A stretch of 64,000 bases of DNA from NCBI RefSeq assembly GCF_023283925.1, contig NZ_JAKIKX010000005.1, forward strand, positions 124,001-188,000, in the 5' to 3' direction. The translations under genes were made by a program, and so were the position numbers. Shown here in pieces: positions 1 through 10,102 of the stretch (its first letter is position 1; the number at the start of each line of letters is the position of its first letter). The notes under the pieces were generated by a model that made no database searches, was not told where the DNA came from, and saw nothing but the letters and a program-made list of their open reading frames with translations. Source of the stretch: Shewanella marisflavi (GTDB lineage Bacteria; Pseudomonadota; Gammaproteobacteria; Enterobacterales; Shewanellaceae).

Positions 1-323
1 GTGAAAACGGGGCCATTTCGATGCAGTGTCCAAATCGTTGGTCTTATAACAGCAAGCATTAGGCCAAATAGTTATCTTGTTGTTAATTAAGGGGGTTGTG
101 GGGTTTTATGTCATGGGAATATCGTTTCGGTGTTACATATGTGTAACACTTTGCTTTGTCCATAAGTGAGGAGTGACAGAGGACGAGACAGACCTAATAG
201 AAAGAGCATCCGCTGACTGTTGTGGCCTTTTTATGTATAGCCTTGTCTAATGGTGTAAGGCGTTTAAAGGGGAGGAGGTTTTCGGGTAAAGCCGCTAATA
301 CCGATACTATAGCGGCTTCAATG
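1..323. other. Non-coding stretch with operator-like palindrome and terminator
   Basis: I see no convincing gene here; the short frames on both strands lack ribosome binding sites and family signatures. It holds an inverted repeat at 130-149 (arms GTGTTACA and TGTAACAC around TATG), which looks like a regulator site, perhaps for a gene left of the window, and the terminator of the DsbA-like gene at 291-316. Confidence 0.5.
291..316 (-). terminator. Intrinsic terminator of the DsbA-like gene
   Basis: Arms GCCGCTA (291-297) and TAGCGGC (310-316) pair perfectly. Read on the minus strand the stem is followed by a short T-rich tail. It lies just past the stop of the minus-strand thioredoxin-fold gene. 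Confidence 0.55.
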
Positions 324-1115
324 TTAGTTGGTTTTGGTAAGCTCAGATTCGAGTGTATCGATGAGGGCACTAAAGGTCTGGTAACTTTGGGCTCCCACCA
401 CAAGCTTGGGCTCAATAAGGCGATTGTTTTCAAGTTTGCCGATAAGGAAACTTGGTGTGCCTCGTATCCCCACTGATGAGCCATAAACGATATCCTGTTC
501 TATCTTAGCCAGGATGGTTTGATCTTCGAGGCAAGTGGCGAACTTGGTCATGTCCAGTGAGAGTTGCATCGCCGTGTCTTGATAGAGTTTGTCGCCCAAT
601 TGACGCATATTTTGAAACAAGGCCTCGCGCATTGGCCAATAAGCTTCTTGTTGTTGGGCGCAATTTGCGGCAATAGCGGCGCCTTTGGCTTTGGGGTGAA
701 AGCCCAGTGGGAAATCTCTGGTGATATATTTCAGCTTACCTTTATCGATATAGTTGGCTTTTATTTTTGCGAAGGTATTGTCTATATAACGTTTACAGTA
801 AGGGCATTGGTAATCTGAAAATTCGACAATAGCCACTTGTGCCGTTGCTGCGCCTAATGAGGGTAATTTGCCTTGCTCATCAGGATCATTCTGGTTGGGT
901 AGGGTTTTGTGTTGTGGCTGTTGGCTCTGCATGGCAATGGCATGTATCTCTTTAACCTGGCTGCTCATAATGGCTACTTGCTGCTTAAGCTGACCGACTT
1001 CTTGTTTAAGATAGGCGAGTTCCTGATGCACTTTCTCATCCTCTTTTTGCTGACATCCAGTGCTGAGGAAGAGCAAGGACAGGCAGACAATTACTGTCGA
1101 TTGAATTGATGGCAT
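324..1115 (-). CDS. DsbA-family thiol:disulfide lipoprotein
   Basis: A 263-residue exported thioredoxin-fold protein. The N-terminus is a lipoprotein signal ending in a lipobox (LSTGC), so it is probably anchored in a membrane on the periplasmic side. A short coiled-coil-like stretch rich in K, E and Q follows, then a DsbA-like domain with a CPYC active site in the context YQCPYCKRY and a cis-proline motif GTPSF near the C-terminus. The start at 1115 is preferred over an upstream in-frame codon at 1139 because AGAGGA sits 7 bases ahead of it and the lipoprotein signal begins there. It lies 34 bp downstream of the sigma-54 activator gene on the same strand. The substrate cannot be told; disulfide oxidation, reduction or isomerisation are all possible. 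Confidence 0.85.
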   Translation of the reverse strand: MPSIQSTVIVCLSLLFLSTGCQQKEDEKVHQELAYLKQEVGQLKQQVAIMSSQVKEIHAIAMQSQQPQHKTLPNQNDPDEQGKLPSLGAATAQVAIVEFSDYQCPYCKRYIDNTFAKIKANYIDKGKLKYITRDFPLGFHPKAKGAAIAANCAQQQEAYWPMREALFQNMRQLGDKLYQDTAMQLSLDMTKFATCLEDQTILAKIEQDIVYGSSVGIRGTPSFLIGKLENNRLIEPKLVVGAQSYQTFSALIDTLESELTKTN

Positions 1116-1149
1116 AAGTCGATCCTCTGTTTGTGCCACTTAAACTTAG

Positions 1150-2526
1150 CTATAGCGTTATCTTGCACTTCTTGATGAGGCGATAGAAAGTCGTTCGGGA
1201 GATATTGAGTTCACGGGCGGCTGCCGAGATATTGTGATGATTACGCTTAATAGCAGCCAGTAGCAGTTCTGTGTCAATTTCGGTTCTGTGTTTAGCAAAA
1301 TCGACTACGTCTGACTCATCGTTAGCCGGGCAGGCCAATTTAATGCCAAGATCGGCTTCGGTGATCACATCACTTTCGGCCATGATGATGGCTCGCTGGA
1401 TACGGTTTTTAAGCTCACGCACATTACCAGGCCATTGGTATTGGGTCATGGCTTGTAAGGCATCTTGGTTAAACGCAACTCGACGGTTGGGGGGAGCCAA
1501 TCTGGCCAAAAAATCCTCGGCAAGCAGGGGAATGTCAATTTTATGTTGCCTTAGACTGGGAATTTCTATTTGTATGATATTGATTCTATAGTAAAGATCT
1601 TCTCTAAATCTGCCTTCTTCAATGGCATTCTCTAGATTAACATGAGTGGCAAAGATGATGCGACAGTCTACGTCGGTTGTGCTTTGGCCACCGATCCGCT
1701 CGATGTAATGTTCCTCAAGAAAATGCAGAAGATTAATCTGTAACTCTAGAGAGAGATCGCCTATTTCATCTAAAAATAGCGTGCCTTTATCGGCGCGCTC
1801 AATTCGGCCTATGTACTGTCTGTCGGCCCCGGTGAAAGCGCCTTTTTCATGGCCAAATAGCTCCGAGTGGATAAGCGTTGGGGGCAGGGCGCCGCAATTT
1901 ACGGTGATAAAAGGACCGTTTTTACGTCCAGATAGCGAGTGGATCAAGTTAGCACATAGCCCCTTGCCGGTGCCTGTTTCACCACCGATAAGCACAGTTT
2001 CGTCGGATTTGGCAACTTTATAGAGGGTGTCGCGCAAGCTTTGCATTGCTTCGGATTTACCAAAGAAAAAGGATGCGGGCTTATTAGAAGGGTGCTTTTG
2101 ACTCCATTGCTCATTTATTTTCGCCATGCCATAGAGGTGACCTAAGGTATGTTCGAGTCGCGGCCAGTCAATAGGCAGGTGGTGTAGATCTAAAAAGTAG
2201 TCTGTAAAACAGAAGCAGAGCTCCTTCATTTTCTTGGGGCAGTCTACGGAAAGCGCCACCCATAATAGGTCAGGCTGACGCGCTGACAGTAACTCTACAG
2301 CGCGTAAGACAACCTGTTGATGGGCAGTGTCTATGACGGCTATCGCAACCTGGCAGGGGGTGTGTTGCAATGTTTGGTAAGCGCACTCTAAGGTGCAAGC
2401 AAGGTTAAATTGCCACTGGGATGAGTCAGTTTGTTTATTGGTAAAACACCTTTCGTCCGTAAGGTTTAATACCAATATGTTACGTTCCTTGTGAGCCAAA
2501 TTCCTATTGCGATTACTCACAGTCAA
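1150..2526 (-). CDS. Sigma-54-dependent transcriptional activator, Fis-type HTH (VpsR-like)
   Basis: A 458-residue enhancer-binding protein. Residues about 16-125 form a degenerate, receiver-like N-terminal region that does not match a classical phospho-acceptor receiver. The central AAA+ domain carries Walker A GETGTGKG (182-189), the sigma-54 contact loop GAFTGA (229-234) intact, and a Walker B-like LFLDEIGD. The C-terminus is a Fis-type helix-turn-helix (about 415-455). The layout resembles VpsR of Vibrio, a biofilm regulator that binds c-di-GMP, but that function is only a possibility here. It probably acts on promoters elsewhere; I found no clear -24/-12 site nearby. The DsbA-like lipoprotein gene follows on the same strand. 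Confidence 0.85.
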   Translation of the reverse strand: MTVSNRNRNLAHKERNILVLNLTDERCFTNKQTDSSQWQFNLACTLECAYQTLQHTPCQVAIAVIDTAHQQVVLRAVELLSARQPDLLWVALSVDCPKKMKELCFCFTDYFLDLHHLPIDWPRLEHTLGHLYGMAKINEQWSQKHPSNKPASFFFGKSEAMQSLRDTLYKVAKSDETVLIGGETGTGKGLCANLIHSLSGRKNGPFITVNCGALPPTLIHSELFGHEKGAFTGADRQYIGRIERADKGTLFLDEIGDLSLELQINLLHFLEEHYIERIGGQSTTDVDCRIIFATHVNLENAIEEGRFREDLYYRINIIQIEIPSLRQHKIDIPLLAEDFLARLAPPNRRVAFNQDALQAMTQYQWPGNVRELKNRIQRAIIMAESDVITEADLGIKLACPANDESDVVDFAKHRTEIDTELLLAAIKRNHHNISAAARELNISRTTFYRLIKKCKITL

Positions 2527-2834
2527 TCCTCAGCGAGGGCCCCAATACAGCCAATGCATTTGCTATGAAGGATGTTTAAATTTTAGGATAGCTAGGGAGT
2601 AACGCAAGTTTGTAGTGTTTCTAATTGTGATTTTACTGAGTCTTTAAAAAGGCTGTTTGAAGGCCGAACAATGGGCGGAATTGACTTTCATGAATTTAGT
2701 CAATTCAGTTGAATGATATGCTACTTGCTAACCCTTTGAGTGTCTGGCTATAAAATGACTTTTTGAGTGATATGAGTTAGCGAGAAGTGGCAGCATTCGC
2801 TAAAAAATGAGGAGACAAAGTCTCCTCATTGTCG
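2527..2834. other. Intergenic region, activator promoter side and hydrolase terminator
   Basis: No gene is supported. The left part must hold the promoter of the sigma-54 activator gene (minus strand); the right end holds the terminator of the metallo-hydrolase gene. Confidence 0.5.
2806..2830 (-). terminator. Intrinsic terminator of the MBL-fold hydrolase gene
   Basis: Perfect 11-bp arms AATGAGGAGAC and GTCTCCTCATT around an AAA loop. On the minus strand the stem runs into a T tract. It is only a few bases past the stop codon of the hydrolase. Confidence 0.85.
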
Positions 2835-3707
2835 TTATTGCTCACTTAGGCCGTTATAGAGAGTGTCTATCCAGGTTTCTTGTGAGATAAATTTCCAGCC
2901 CCACCCCTGTAGTGCTTCGGGTAATCCCTGCTGTTTTATCTCGTCGAGAGACTTTTTGGCTTTAAGTTGCTGCATCATCCAGTCGATAGACATATCTAGC
3001 ATCTTTTTGAAACGAATAAGGTCTTGTTTTGTGGCGAGATCGCCATGGCCAGGTATGATTTTAGTATCTTCATCGACCCTGGCTAATATGGTGGCAACAC
3101 TGTCACGATAGCCAAGCACAGAGCCTCCTGCCTTCAGATCGATATAGGGGAATCTGTCTTTAAAGAAGAGATCGCCCATATGCACCACAGGTGCGTTGCG
3201 CCAAAACACGACACTGTCGCCATCGGTATGGGCAGCGCCCAGATGCACTAGGTGCAGGGTATCGCGATTAAAATGGATCTTGATCCCTTGTTCATAGGTG
3301 ATGCTTGGTAGTGCCTCGGGTGAAAACTTTTCGTCGCTGGCTAATCGCTTAAGTACATTATCGTGGGCGAATATGGCGCCAGTTTGTCCGAAGAAACCAT
3401 TGCCGCCAGTATGATCCCCATGATAGTGGGTATTGACGATATATTTGGGTTTGCCAGTTTGAATATCGGCCAGCGCCGCACTAATTTTGTCGGCTAAAGG
3501 GGCAAATTGATCATCTATGATGAGTACACCATCCTCGCCGGCGGACACACCGATATTGCCGCCAGCACCGCTAAGCATATAGATATGCTCGGTTAACTTG
3601 GTGGCTGAGATTTTTACCTGTGCAAATTTATCCTCAGCGGCAGTGTAGCTAATGCTTACACAGTAAAGCAGTAAGCTGGTTAGAGTGAAGCGAGCCATGC
3701 TATTCAT
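2835..3707 (-). CDS. Secreted metallo-beta-lactamase-fold hydrolase
   Basis: A 290-residue MBL-fold enzyme with an N-terminal signal peptide (about residues 1-24), so probably periplasmic. The zinc-binding signature is complete: HYHGDH (H94, H96, D98, H99), H160 in LGAAHTDGDS, D179 in HMGDLFF and H221 in PGHGD. This is the plan of the subclass B-like and quinoprotein-relay-type MBL hydrolases found in many marine bacteria. The actual substrate is unknown, and beta-lactamase activity should not be assumed. It lies between the sigma-54 activator and the RND operon, all on the minus strand, but is separated from the pump genes by a strong terminator. Confidence 0.85.
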   Translation of the reverse strand: MNSMARFTLTSLLLYCVSISYTAAEDKFAQVKISATKLTEHIYMLSGAGGNIGVSAGEDGVLIIDDQFAPLADKISAALADIQTGKPKYIVNTHYHGDHTGGNGFFGQTGAIFAHDNVLKRLASDEKFSPEALPSITYEQGIKIHFNRDTLHLVHLGAAHTDGDSVVFWRNAPVVHMGDLFFKDRFPYIDLKAGGSVLGYRDSVATILARVDEDTKIIPGHGDLATKQDLIRFKKMLDMSIDWMMQQLKAKKSLDEIKQQGLPEALQGWGWKFISQETWIDTLYNGLSEQ

Positions 3708-3756
3708 TGGGGAGCCTTTTTATATTTGTTGAATCAGTTTATATAGTTGCATATTA

Positions 3757-3781
3757 AAAAGGCTGCAAGAAGCAGCCTTTT
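3757..3781. terminator. Terminator after the RND operon
   Basis: Arms AAAAGGCTGC and GCAGCCTTTT around AAGAA. The A and T tracts on both sides let it act in both directions. It lies just past the stop of the last RND gene. Confidence 0.85.
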
Positions 3782-3795
3782 CTTTTCCTTAAGTT

Positions 3796-6700
3796 TTAGT
3801 GCGCCCACGGCATGATACGGCGGGTAAACTGATCGGCGTTGCCAAGTTTTATCGCTGCCTGATGGCGCATACGATAAAGTGCTTGATAACAGAGCGGCAC
3901 CAGATAGAGACTGGTAAGCGTCGAGAAGCTTAAGCCACCTATGATGGCAATTGCCATAGGCGCATAAGGGGGACCGCCGCCACCGATTTGGGTATCTCCC
4001 ATGGCGAGCGGTATAAGTCCCAATACTGTGGTACCAACCGTCATCAATACCGGACGTAAACGTGTAATACACACTTGGCGTATGGTATCGGAGAGGCGAT
4101 CCAGTTCGGGTGTTTTCTGGTTTATCTGATCCACCAAGACTATCCCGTTATTAACCACTATGCCCATTAAGATCAGAATCCCAATCATTGCCATGATAGA
4201 CATTGACGTGCCTGTCAGTAACAGTGCCCAGAAAACTCCGGTAATGGAAAATAGGATAGAGGTAATGATGGCCGTTGGCAGCAGCAAAGATTCAAACAGG
4301 GCAGCCATGACGATATAGATCATGGCGATAGCCAAGATCATATTGGTCGCCATGATGGCCTGATCTTCGTCCTGGCGCTGGAAACCGCCACGTAGCGAGT
4401 AACCATAGCCAGGTTGGAACTGTACGGTATCCATCACCTGCTTTATCGCTTTTTGCGCCGCTTCAGTGGTCATCTCATCTAAGTTAGCGCCGATAGAAAG
4501 CGCGGTTTGACGATCATAGTGGCGGATAGTGTCAAATCGTGGACGAATCGAGATCTCGGCCAGGCTCTGAAGTGTATAGACGCGACTGCCCTGACGGACG
4601 ATTGGCAGCTCTTTGAGCTTTTCCAAAGATTCGCGCCACTTCTTATCGTAAGCTAACTCGATGCGCAGCTCACCGCTTGGATCGTGTCTAAAAGAGCGTA
4701 GTGGTGAGCCGCGAAGCGCCATAGAGACATTACGCGCCAGCTCGCTGAGGCTTAAATCAAGTCTCGCTGCCATAGTGCGATCCAGCTCGATTATCACTTC
4801 TTGCTGCGTGCTGTTGAGCTCTGAGCGCACATCGCTAAGGCCTTCAATCTTGGCCAACAAAGGAACCACTTGCTCGCTGATGGTGATCAGTTCGCTGGTG
4901 GAGCGGCCAGTTAAAGTTACGCGAATGCCATTGTTATCATTGCCCCAACCAAACTGTGGTTTGGCGATGGAGAATTTAGGAAAGCCTTCACGTATCTTGC
5001 GTTTCAACGCCTTGATATCTATGTCGGCATCTTCTTGCAATAGCAGGGTCGATTGACCTCGGTCAGCAGAGAAGTAGCTGTATACCGAGTCGATATAGAA
5101 CTCCTCTTTATTGGCATAGAGGTAATCTTCCATGCGGTTGATCATCGCCTCGGTCACATCCAGACTGTGGCGTCCCTCTACCTGATAGTTGATGTAAAGG
5201 CGGTTGTTTCCCTCACCATCGTTTTGGTCTTGCTGCACCATGCTCAGTGGCAGGGCTGTCGATGCCAAGATGATCACGGCAATCACGCCTGAACGCTTGG
5301 GTCTGCACAAGATCCATGCAAGGCTGCGCTCATAAAAAGATTGTAGTTTGCTTGGCTTAGGGTCGGTCTCAATCTCAAAATGCAGCTTGCTTAACATCAA
5401 GGGGATTAGTGTTTTGGCGATCAAGAGTGACGCCGCCAGCGAGATACAGATCGCTATGGCGACATGTTCCAGGAAGATGGTCAGCTCCACCTTTACCCCA
5501 AAGATATTGGGCAGGAACACGATAGCCGTAGTGAGTGTCCCAGCCAGTACCGCCAGAGCAACCTTGTTAACCCCGGTGAGCACAGCTTGAGAGGTCGATG
5601 CTTTGCCCTGATGTTGCTTTTCCTGCAACACACTTTCACTTACCACCACGGCATTGTCGATCAGCATCCCCACTGCCAGCAGCAAGCCCATCATCGAGAG
5701 AATGTTCAGGCTATAGCCTAAGAAGTACATGCCCGCCAGTGTCATACACAGTGAGATGGGCACAGAGGAAACCACTACAAGTGTCATCTTGAGGTTGCGC
5801 AGAAACAGATACAGCACAGCAAATGAGAGCAGGGCGCCGATTAAGCCTGCGGTCAGCAGATCCGATAGGGAAGATTTAACCCCATAGGCCTGATCTTCCA
5901 TGATAAACAGCTTGATGCCGTTGAACTGCTGATCTTGCTTAGCCGCTTCGATAACCTTGAGTACCCGTTCAGATACATCGACCAGATTGGCACCGGACTC
6001 CTTAAATACGTCCAGACCGACAGCATATTTCTGATCCAGATGACGACCGTCCAGGCGCTCAGGCAGGGCGTAGCGAATCGAGGCGACGTCCCCTAAGGTC
6101 ACGCCAGGGATCAACACTAAGGCTGAGATATCATCAAGGTCGCGAAACTCGCCCTTAGGCGATACTTGATACACCCTAGTGTTGGCCCTGAGTGTACCGG
6201 CGCTGACGATAAAGTTTTCCTGGCTCAGACGTTGTTGTAATGCCGTGCTGCTTACGCCGGTGGCGCTGAGTTTATCGGCATCGAGTCGTATCTCAATTTG
6301 CTTTTGTTCAACGCCATAAAGACTCACCTGAGAGACCCCTTCGACTCGCTCAAGCGGCTTCTTAAGCTGCTTGTCCAGTAGGTCAAAGGCACCAGAGAGC
6401 TCCCGCTCGCTAGAGATACGTATAGTCAGTACCGGCATATCAGCGGTAGAGAACTGGCGGATAAAGACGCGTTCGACATCTTTAGGCAACAGGTGACGCA
6501 CGGCATCCACCTTTTCCCTGGCTTCCAGACTCTTGGTGGAGACGTTTTCGCCCCACTTCATCCTGAGTTCAATTTCGGCGCCATTTTGCGATGAGCGCGA
6601 TCTCAGCTCTTCGATCCCTCCCATGGTGGCGAGGGACTCTTCTAGCACATTGGTGATCTCCCGCTCTACTTCGGCGGGAGTAGAGCCCTTGTAGGGCACT

Positions 6701-6849
6701 TCTATCATCACCTGGGGCATCTCGATGCCAGGAAACATCTCCAGAGGCAGCAGACGACTCGATGCCAAGCCAAAGAGCAAGATAGCGACGAAGAACATGC
6801 TGGTGGTCACAGGCCGACTGATGGCTAAACGAGTGATATTCATACTCAT
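3796..6849 (-). CDS. RND efflux transporter permease (second of operon)
   Basis: A 1017-residue inner-membrane pump of the AcrB/MdtC (HAE-1/ACR) family. It has the standard arrangement: a first transmembrane helix at the N-terminus (SRPVTTSMFFVAILL), a large periplasmic porter domain, a helix bundle with the proton-relay segment GLLLAVGMLIDNAVVVSES, then the repeat of the same plan (GIVVNNGIVLVDQIN in the second half). It overlaps the upstream pump gene by ATGA, which indicates translational coupling and a heteromeric or paired pump. No outer-membrane channel gene is next to it; a TolC elsewhere is expected. Substrates (drugs, detergents, metabolites) cannot be deduced. Confidence 0.95.
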   Translation of the reverse strand: MSMNITRLAISRPVTTSMFFVAILLFGLASSRLLPLEMFPGIEMPQVMIEVPYKGSTPAEVEREITNVLEESLATMGGIEELRSRSSQNGAEIELRMKWGENVSTKSLEAREKVDAVRHLLPKDVERVFIRQFSTADMPVLTIRISSERELSGAFDLLDKQLKKPLERVEGVSQVSLYGVEQKQIEIRLDADKLSATGVSSTALQQRLSQENFIVSAGTLRANTRVYQVSPKGEFRDLDDISALVLIPGVTLGDVASIRYALPERLDGRHLDQKYAVGLDVFKESGANLVDVSERVLKVIEAAKQDQQFNGIKLFIMEDQAYGVKSSLSDLLTAGLIGALLSFAVLYLFLRNLKMTLVVVSSVPISLCMTLAGMYFLGYSLNILSMMGLLLAVGMLIDNAVVVSESVLQEKQHQGKASTSQAVLTGVNKVALAVLAGTLTTAIVFLPNIFGVKVELTIFLEHVAIAICISLAASLLIAKTLIPLMLSKLHFEIETDPKPSKLQSFYERSLAWILCRPKRSGVIAVIILASTALPLSMVQQDQNDGEGNNRLYINYQVEGRHSLDVTEAMINRMEDYLYANKEEFYIDSVYSYFSADRGQSTLLLQEDADIDIKALKRKIREGFPKFSIAKPQFGWGNDNNGIRVTLTGRSTSELITISEQVVPLLAKIEGLSDVRSELNSTQQEVIIELDRTMAARLDLSLSELARNVSMALRGSPLRSFRHDPSGELRIELAYDKKWRESLEKLKELPIVRQGSRVYTLQSLAEISIRPRFDTIRHYDRQTALSIGANLDEMTTEAAQKAIKQVMDTVQFQPGYGYSLRGGFQRQDEDQAIMATNMILAIAMIYIVMAALFESLLLPTAIITSILFSITGVFWALLLTGTSMSIMAMIGILILMGIVVNNGIVLVDQINQKTPELDRLSDTIRQVCITRLRPVLMTVGTTVLGLIPLAMGDTQIGGGGPPYAPMAIAIIGGLSFSTLTSLYLVPLCYQALYRMRHQAAIKLGNADQFTRRIMPWAH

Positions 6850-9800
6850 TCTCCCTTTTGAGCGACTTCGGCAGGTGCATCAAATGCCTTGCGGTCAAAC
6901 AGGGCGTAGAGCGCCGGGATCACCACGAGTGTTAGCAGGGTTGCCAGAGACAGACCGAAGATAACGGTGATCGCCATAGGTGCACGCACTTCGCTACCAT
7001 CGCCTAAGCCCAGTGCCATAGGTGCCAAACCTAAGGCTGTCGTCATTGTGGTCATGATGATGGGGCGCAGGCGGGATTTTGCGGCTTCTTCGATGGCCGT
7101 TAGCTTAGCGATGCCCTGTTGACGCAACTGATTGATGCGATCCACCAAAACGATAGCGTTGTTCACCACTATGCCTGCCAGCATGATAAGACCGATAAAC
7201 ACCACAACGCTCAGGTGAGTTTGGGTGATGAACAGGCCAAAGATACTGCCACCCACCGCCATAGGTACGGCGATAAGAATAAGCAGGGGATGAATGAGCG
7301 ACTCAAACTGACTGGCCATGACGAGGTAGACCAGAAATACTGCCAATACTAAAGCGATTTGCAGTGACTGGAAGGAGTGTTCCATCTCCTCATTTTGTCC
7401 GCCAAAACGTACCTGAATCGAGCTTGGTAGGTTTTGCTGATCTATGATGCTTCTGGCCTCAACTACTGCGTCGTTGAGATCGCCATAGGCAAGGTTAGCC
7501 GAGACAATAGCCACTCGCTGCTGGCTGATACGGTTGATGGCTGAGGGCCCCAGATTCAAAGACACATCGGCAACGGCACTCAGCGGGATCGGCTGATTGC
7601 TGTTGGGGTTGATGATCATCGAATCGATATCGCTGATCTGGTCGCGCTCCTCAAGTTCGCTACGTACCAAGATGTCGATCTTTCTGTCACGGACAGTGTA
7701 CTGACTGGCGACTGTGCCGCCGATGCGCTGGGCGATACGGTTAGCAACCGTCGGTGCGTCCATACCCAAGGCAGCCAGGCGAGCGTGGTCGAAGCGGATA
7801 CTAAGCTCTGGCTGACCGTCACGCAGGCTGGTGTTAAGGTCGGCGAAACGATCCGAGTCAGACAGCGCGCTGATAAGGTTATCTGCGGTCTGCTTGAGCT
7901 GAGCTAAGTCATAGCCAATCACCTCTATCTCCAGTGGCGTCTTGAAGCTAAACAGCTCTGGATGTTGAATTTTGGCTTCTAACTCAGGGATGCGCATCGC
8001 TGTGGTGCGCAGCACCTGGGTGACCTCATTAAAGGCTTGGTGGTCGGCCAGTACCACTTGCAGACGCCCCCAGTTTTCACCGCCGCGAGAGGTATCTGAA
8101 GTCATTAGCCCGCCGCTACCGGCTTGGCTGTATGCATGTTTAACATCTTCTCTGTCTTTGATAGATAATGCCAGCTTCTGTAATACTCTGTCTGTCTCGC
8201 TCACTTCCGTGCCAGGAGGCAGTAGGACCTCTACATAGAACTCACCTTGGTTCATCGGCGGGATCAGCTCCATGCCAAGCCTTGGGATCAAGCTCATCGT
8301 ACCGAGTGTGAGGGTGAGGGCGATGGCCAGCGTTACCCAGGTAAATTTCAGGGCCTGACTCAGCAGCTTGTGATACAGGTATTCGAGGAGATGATAAAAC
8401 CAGTTAAAGGCTAAGCTGATTGGGCGCATCACCAAGCCTGCAAGCCAGGAGAAGGCGCGGCTGAGTATCAGTGCCAAGGTTAGCAGTAGTGACGGTAAGT
8501 AACTAAATAGCAGTACGAAAGGGAAGGAGCAAACGGTTGCGCCGTAATGCTTTACCTTGGCCATTTTAGTGTCTAGCACAGGTTTTTCACGTTTTTGAAC
8601 CAGGTGGGGCAGCGCCTTAAAGCCTTCGCGCGATGCCAACATTGGAATCGTGGTCAGCGCGACCAGTAGTGAGGCCAGTAGCGCGAAGGTTACCGTTAGC
8701 GCCTGATCCGAGAAAAGCGCACCGGCTACGCCATCGACAAATACCAGAGGCACGAATACTGCCAGAGTCGTCATGGTCGAGGCAAAGATTGCACCCGCTA
8801 CCTCTTTGGTGCCTGTTACCGCGGCGTCTAGTTTATTCATTCCCAGCTTACGACAGCGATCGATGTTTTCCAGCACCACAATGGCGTTATCAACCAGAAG
8901 TCCCACTGCCAGGGCGATACCACCCAGTGACATAATATTGAGACTGATGTCGGCAAAATACATCATATTAAAGGTGGCGATCACGGAGAAGGGAATCGAG
9001 ATAGAGATGATAAGGGTCGGCACTATGTCTCTAAGGAACAGATAGATCACCAGCATCGAAAGCAGACTACCAATCAGTGCTGCCGAGGTGACTTCGCTCA
9101 CCGCGCTTTCGATAAACTCGGATTGGTCATAGATCACCTTAAGCTCCGCTTTTTCGTTGAGCTTTTTGAGGGCATCTAATTTAGCGCTAACCTTGCGCGC
9201 CACAGCAACCGTATTGGCATCACCCTCTTTATAGATGGCCAGTTCGATAGATTCCGCCGAGCCGATACGGGTGATATCGTTACGTTCCTTGTGGGCATCT
9301 ATGATGTCGGCCACCTCGAACAGACGCACCAGGGTTTGCTTGTCGCGATAGACGATGATCTGGCCAAGCTCATCTAAGGAGTTAAATTGATTTAGCGTAC
9401 GTACCAGATACTCTTTCTCACCCTGAACCACTTTACCGGCAGAAAGGTTGATGTTCTCGGCAGCGATTCGCTCACGGATCTTGTCGGCATTAAGGTTAAG
9501 TTGGGTCAGTTTTTCCTGATTGAGTTGAATATGTACTTCTTGCTCCAGACCGCCAGAGAGTCTGACGGCCGCGACGCCGCTAAGAGATTCCAGCTGACGC
9601 TTTAGCTCCTCCTCGGCAAAAGTACGCATCTGCTTGAGTGATTGTTCATCGGCGTCGGGTAGGGAGAGCGCCAGACGGACTATGGGATCCAGGTTAGGGT
9701 TAAAGCGCAGCAGGAGTGGCTTTTTCACATCCAGCGGCAGCTCAATGGTATCTAGCTTTTCCCTGACCTCTAGGCTCGCCATGTCCATGTCTGTACCCCA

Positions 9801-10088
9801 TTCAAATTCGAGTACGACATCGGACATGCCAGAGCGGGAGATGGAGCTAATCTTACGCAGGCCTTTAACGATACCAGCGGCTTCTTCGATCGGCTTAGAG
9901 ACAAGCTGCTCGACCTCGACCGGCGCGGCGCCTTCATATTGGGTGCGTATGGTGATGGTAGGGTAGCTGAGATCCGGCAGTAGTTTCACTGCCAGACGAG
10001 AGAAGCCCACCATGCCAAACAGGATCACGGCTAACATAAACATCCACACGGATACCGGCCGTTTAACGGAAGTATTAATAATCGACAT
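6846..10088 (-). CDS. RND efflux transporter permease (first of operon)
   Basis: A 1080-residue RND-family proton-driven exporter, paralogous to the next gene. The N-terminal helix starts at KRPVSVWMFMLAVILFG. The proton-relay helix reads GIALAVGLLVDNAIVVLENIDR, and the second half repeats the plan with LAGIVVNNAIVLVDRIN. A longer linker around residues 490-590 with extra hydrophobic segments makes it somewhat longer than its neighbour. The gene starts 14 bp after the membrane-fusion gene and overlaps the next pump gene by 4 bp. One fusion protein with two RND subunits resembles MdtABC/MuxABC-type heteromultimeric pumps. Confidence 0.95.
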   Translation of the reverse strand: MSIINTSVKRPVSVWMFMLAVILFGMVGFSRLAVKLLPDLSYPTITIRTQYEGAAPVEVEQLVSKPIEEAAGIVKGLRKISSISRSGMSDVVLEFEWGTDMDMASLEVREKLDTIELPLDVKKPLLLRFNPNLDPIVRLALSLPDADEQSLKQMRTFAEEELKRQLESLSGVAAVRLSGGLEQEVHIQLNQEKLTQLNLNADKIRERIAAENINLSAGKVVQGEKEYLVRTLNQFNSLDELGQIIVYRDKQTLVRLFEVADIIDAHKERNDITRIGSAESIELAIYKEGDANTVAVARKVSAKLDALKKLNEKAELKVIYDQSEFIESAVSEVTSAALIGSLLSMLVIYLFLRDIVPTLIISISIPFSVIATFNMMYFADISLNIMSLGGIALAVGLLVDNAIVVLENIDRCRKLGMNKLDAAVTGTKEVAGAIFASTMTTLAVFVPLVFVDGVAGALFSDQALTVTFALLASLLVALTTIPMLASREGFKALPHLVQKREKPVLDTKMAKVKHYGATVCSFPFVLLFSYLPSLLLTLALILSRAFSWLAGLVMRPISLAFNWFYHLLEYLYHKLLSQALKFTWVTLAIALTLTLGTMSLIPRLGMELIPPMNQGEFYVEVLLPPGTEVSETDRVLQKLALSIKDREDVKHAYSQAGSGGLMTSDTSRGGENWGRLQVVLADHQAFNEVTQVLRTTAMRIPELEAKIQHPELFSFKTPLEIEVIGYDLAQLKQTADNLISALSDSDRFADLNTSLRDGQPELSIRFDHARLAALGMDAPTVANRIAQRIGGTVASQYTVRDRKIDILVRSELEERDQISDIDSMIINPNSNQPIPLSAVADVSLNLGPSAINRISQQRVAIVSANLAYGDLNDAVVEARSIIDQQNLPSSIQVRFGGQNEEMEHSFQSLQIALVLAVFLVYLVMASQFESLIHPLLILIAVPMAVGGSIFGLFITQTHLSVVVFIGLIMLAGIVVNNAIVLVDRINQLRQQGIAKLTAIEEAAKSRLRPIIMTTMTTALGLAPMALGLGDGSEVRAPMAITVIFGLSLATLLTLVVIPALYALFDRKAFDAPAEVAQKGE

Positions 10089-10102
10089 AAGCTGAGTTCC
10101 CG

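Noticed and set aside
194..484. 96-codon minus-strand and overlapping plus-strand frames at the window start
   Set aside because: They overlap the end of the DsbA-like gene and its terminator, with no ribosome binding site or family match.
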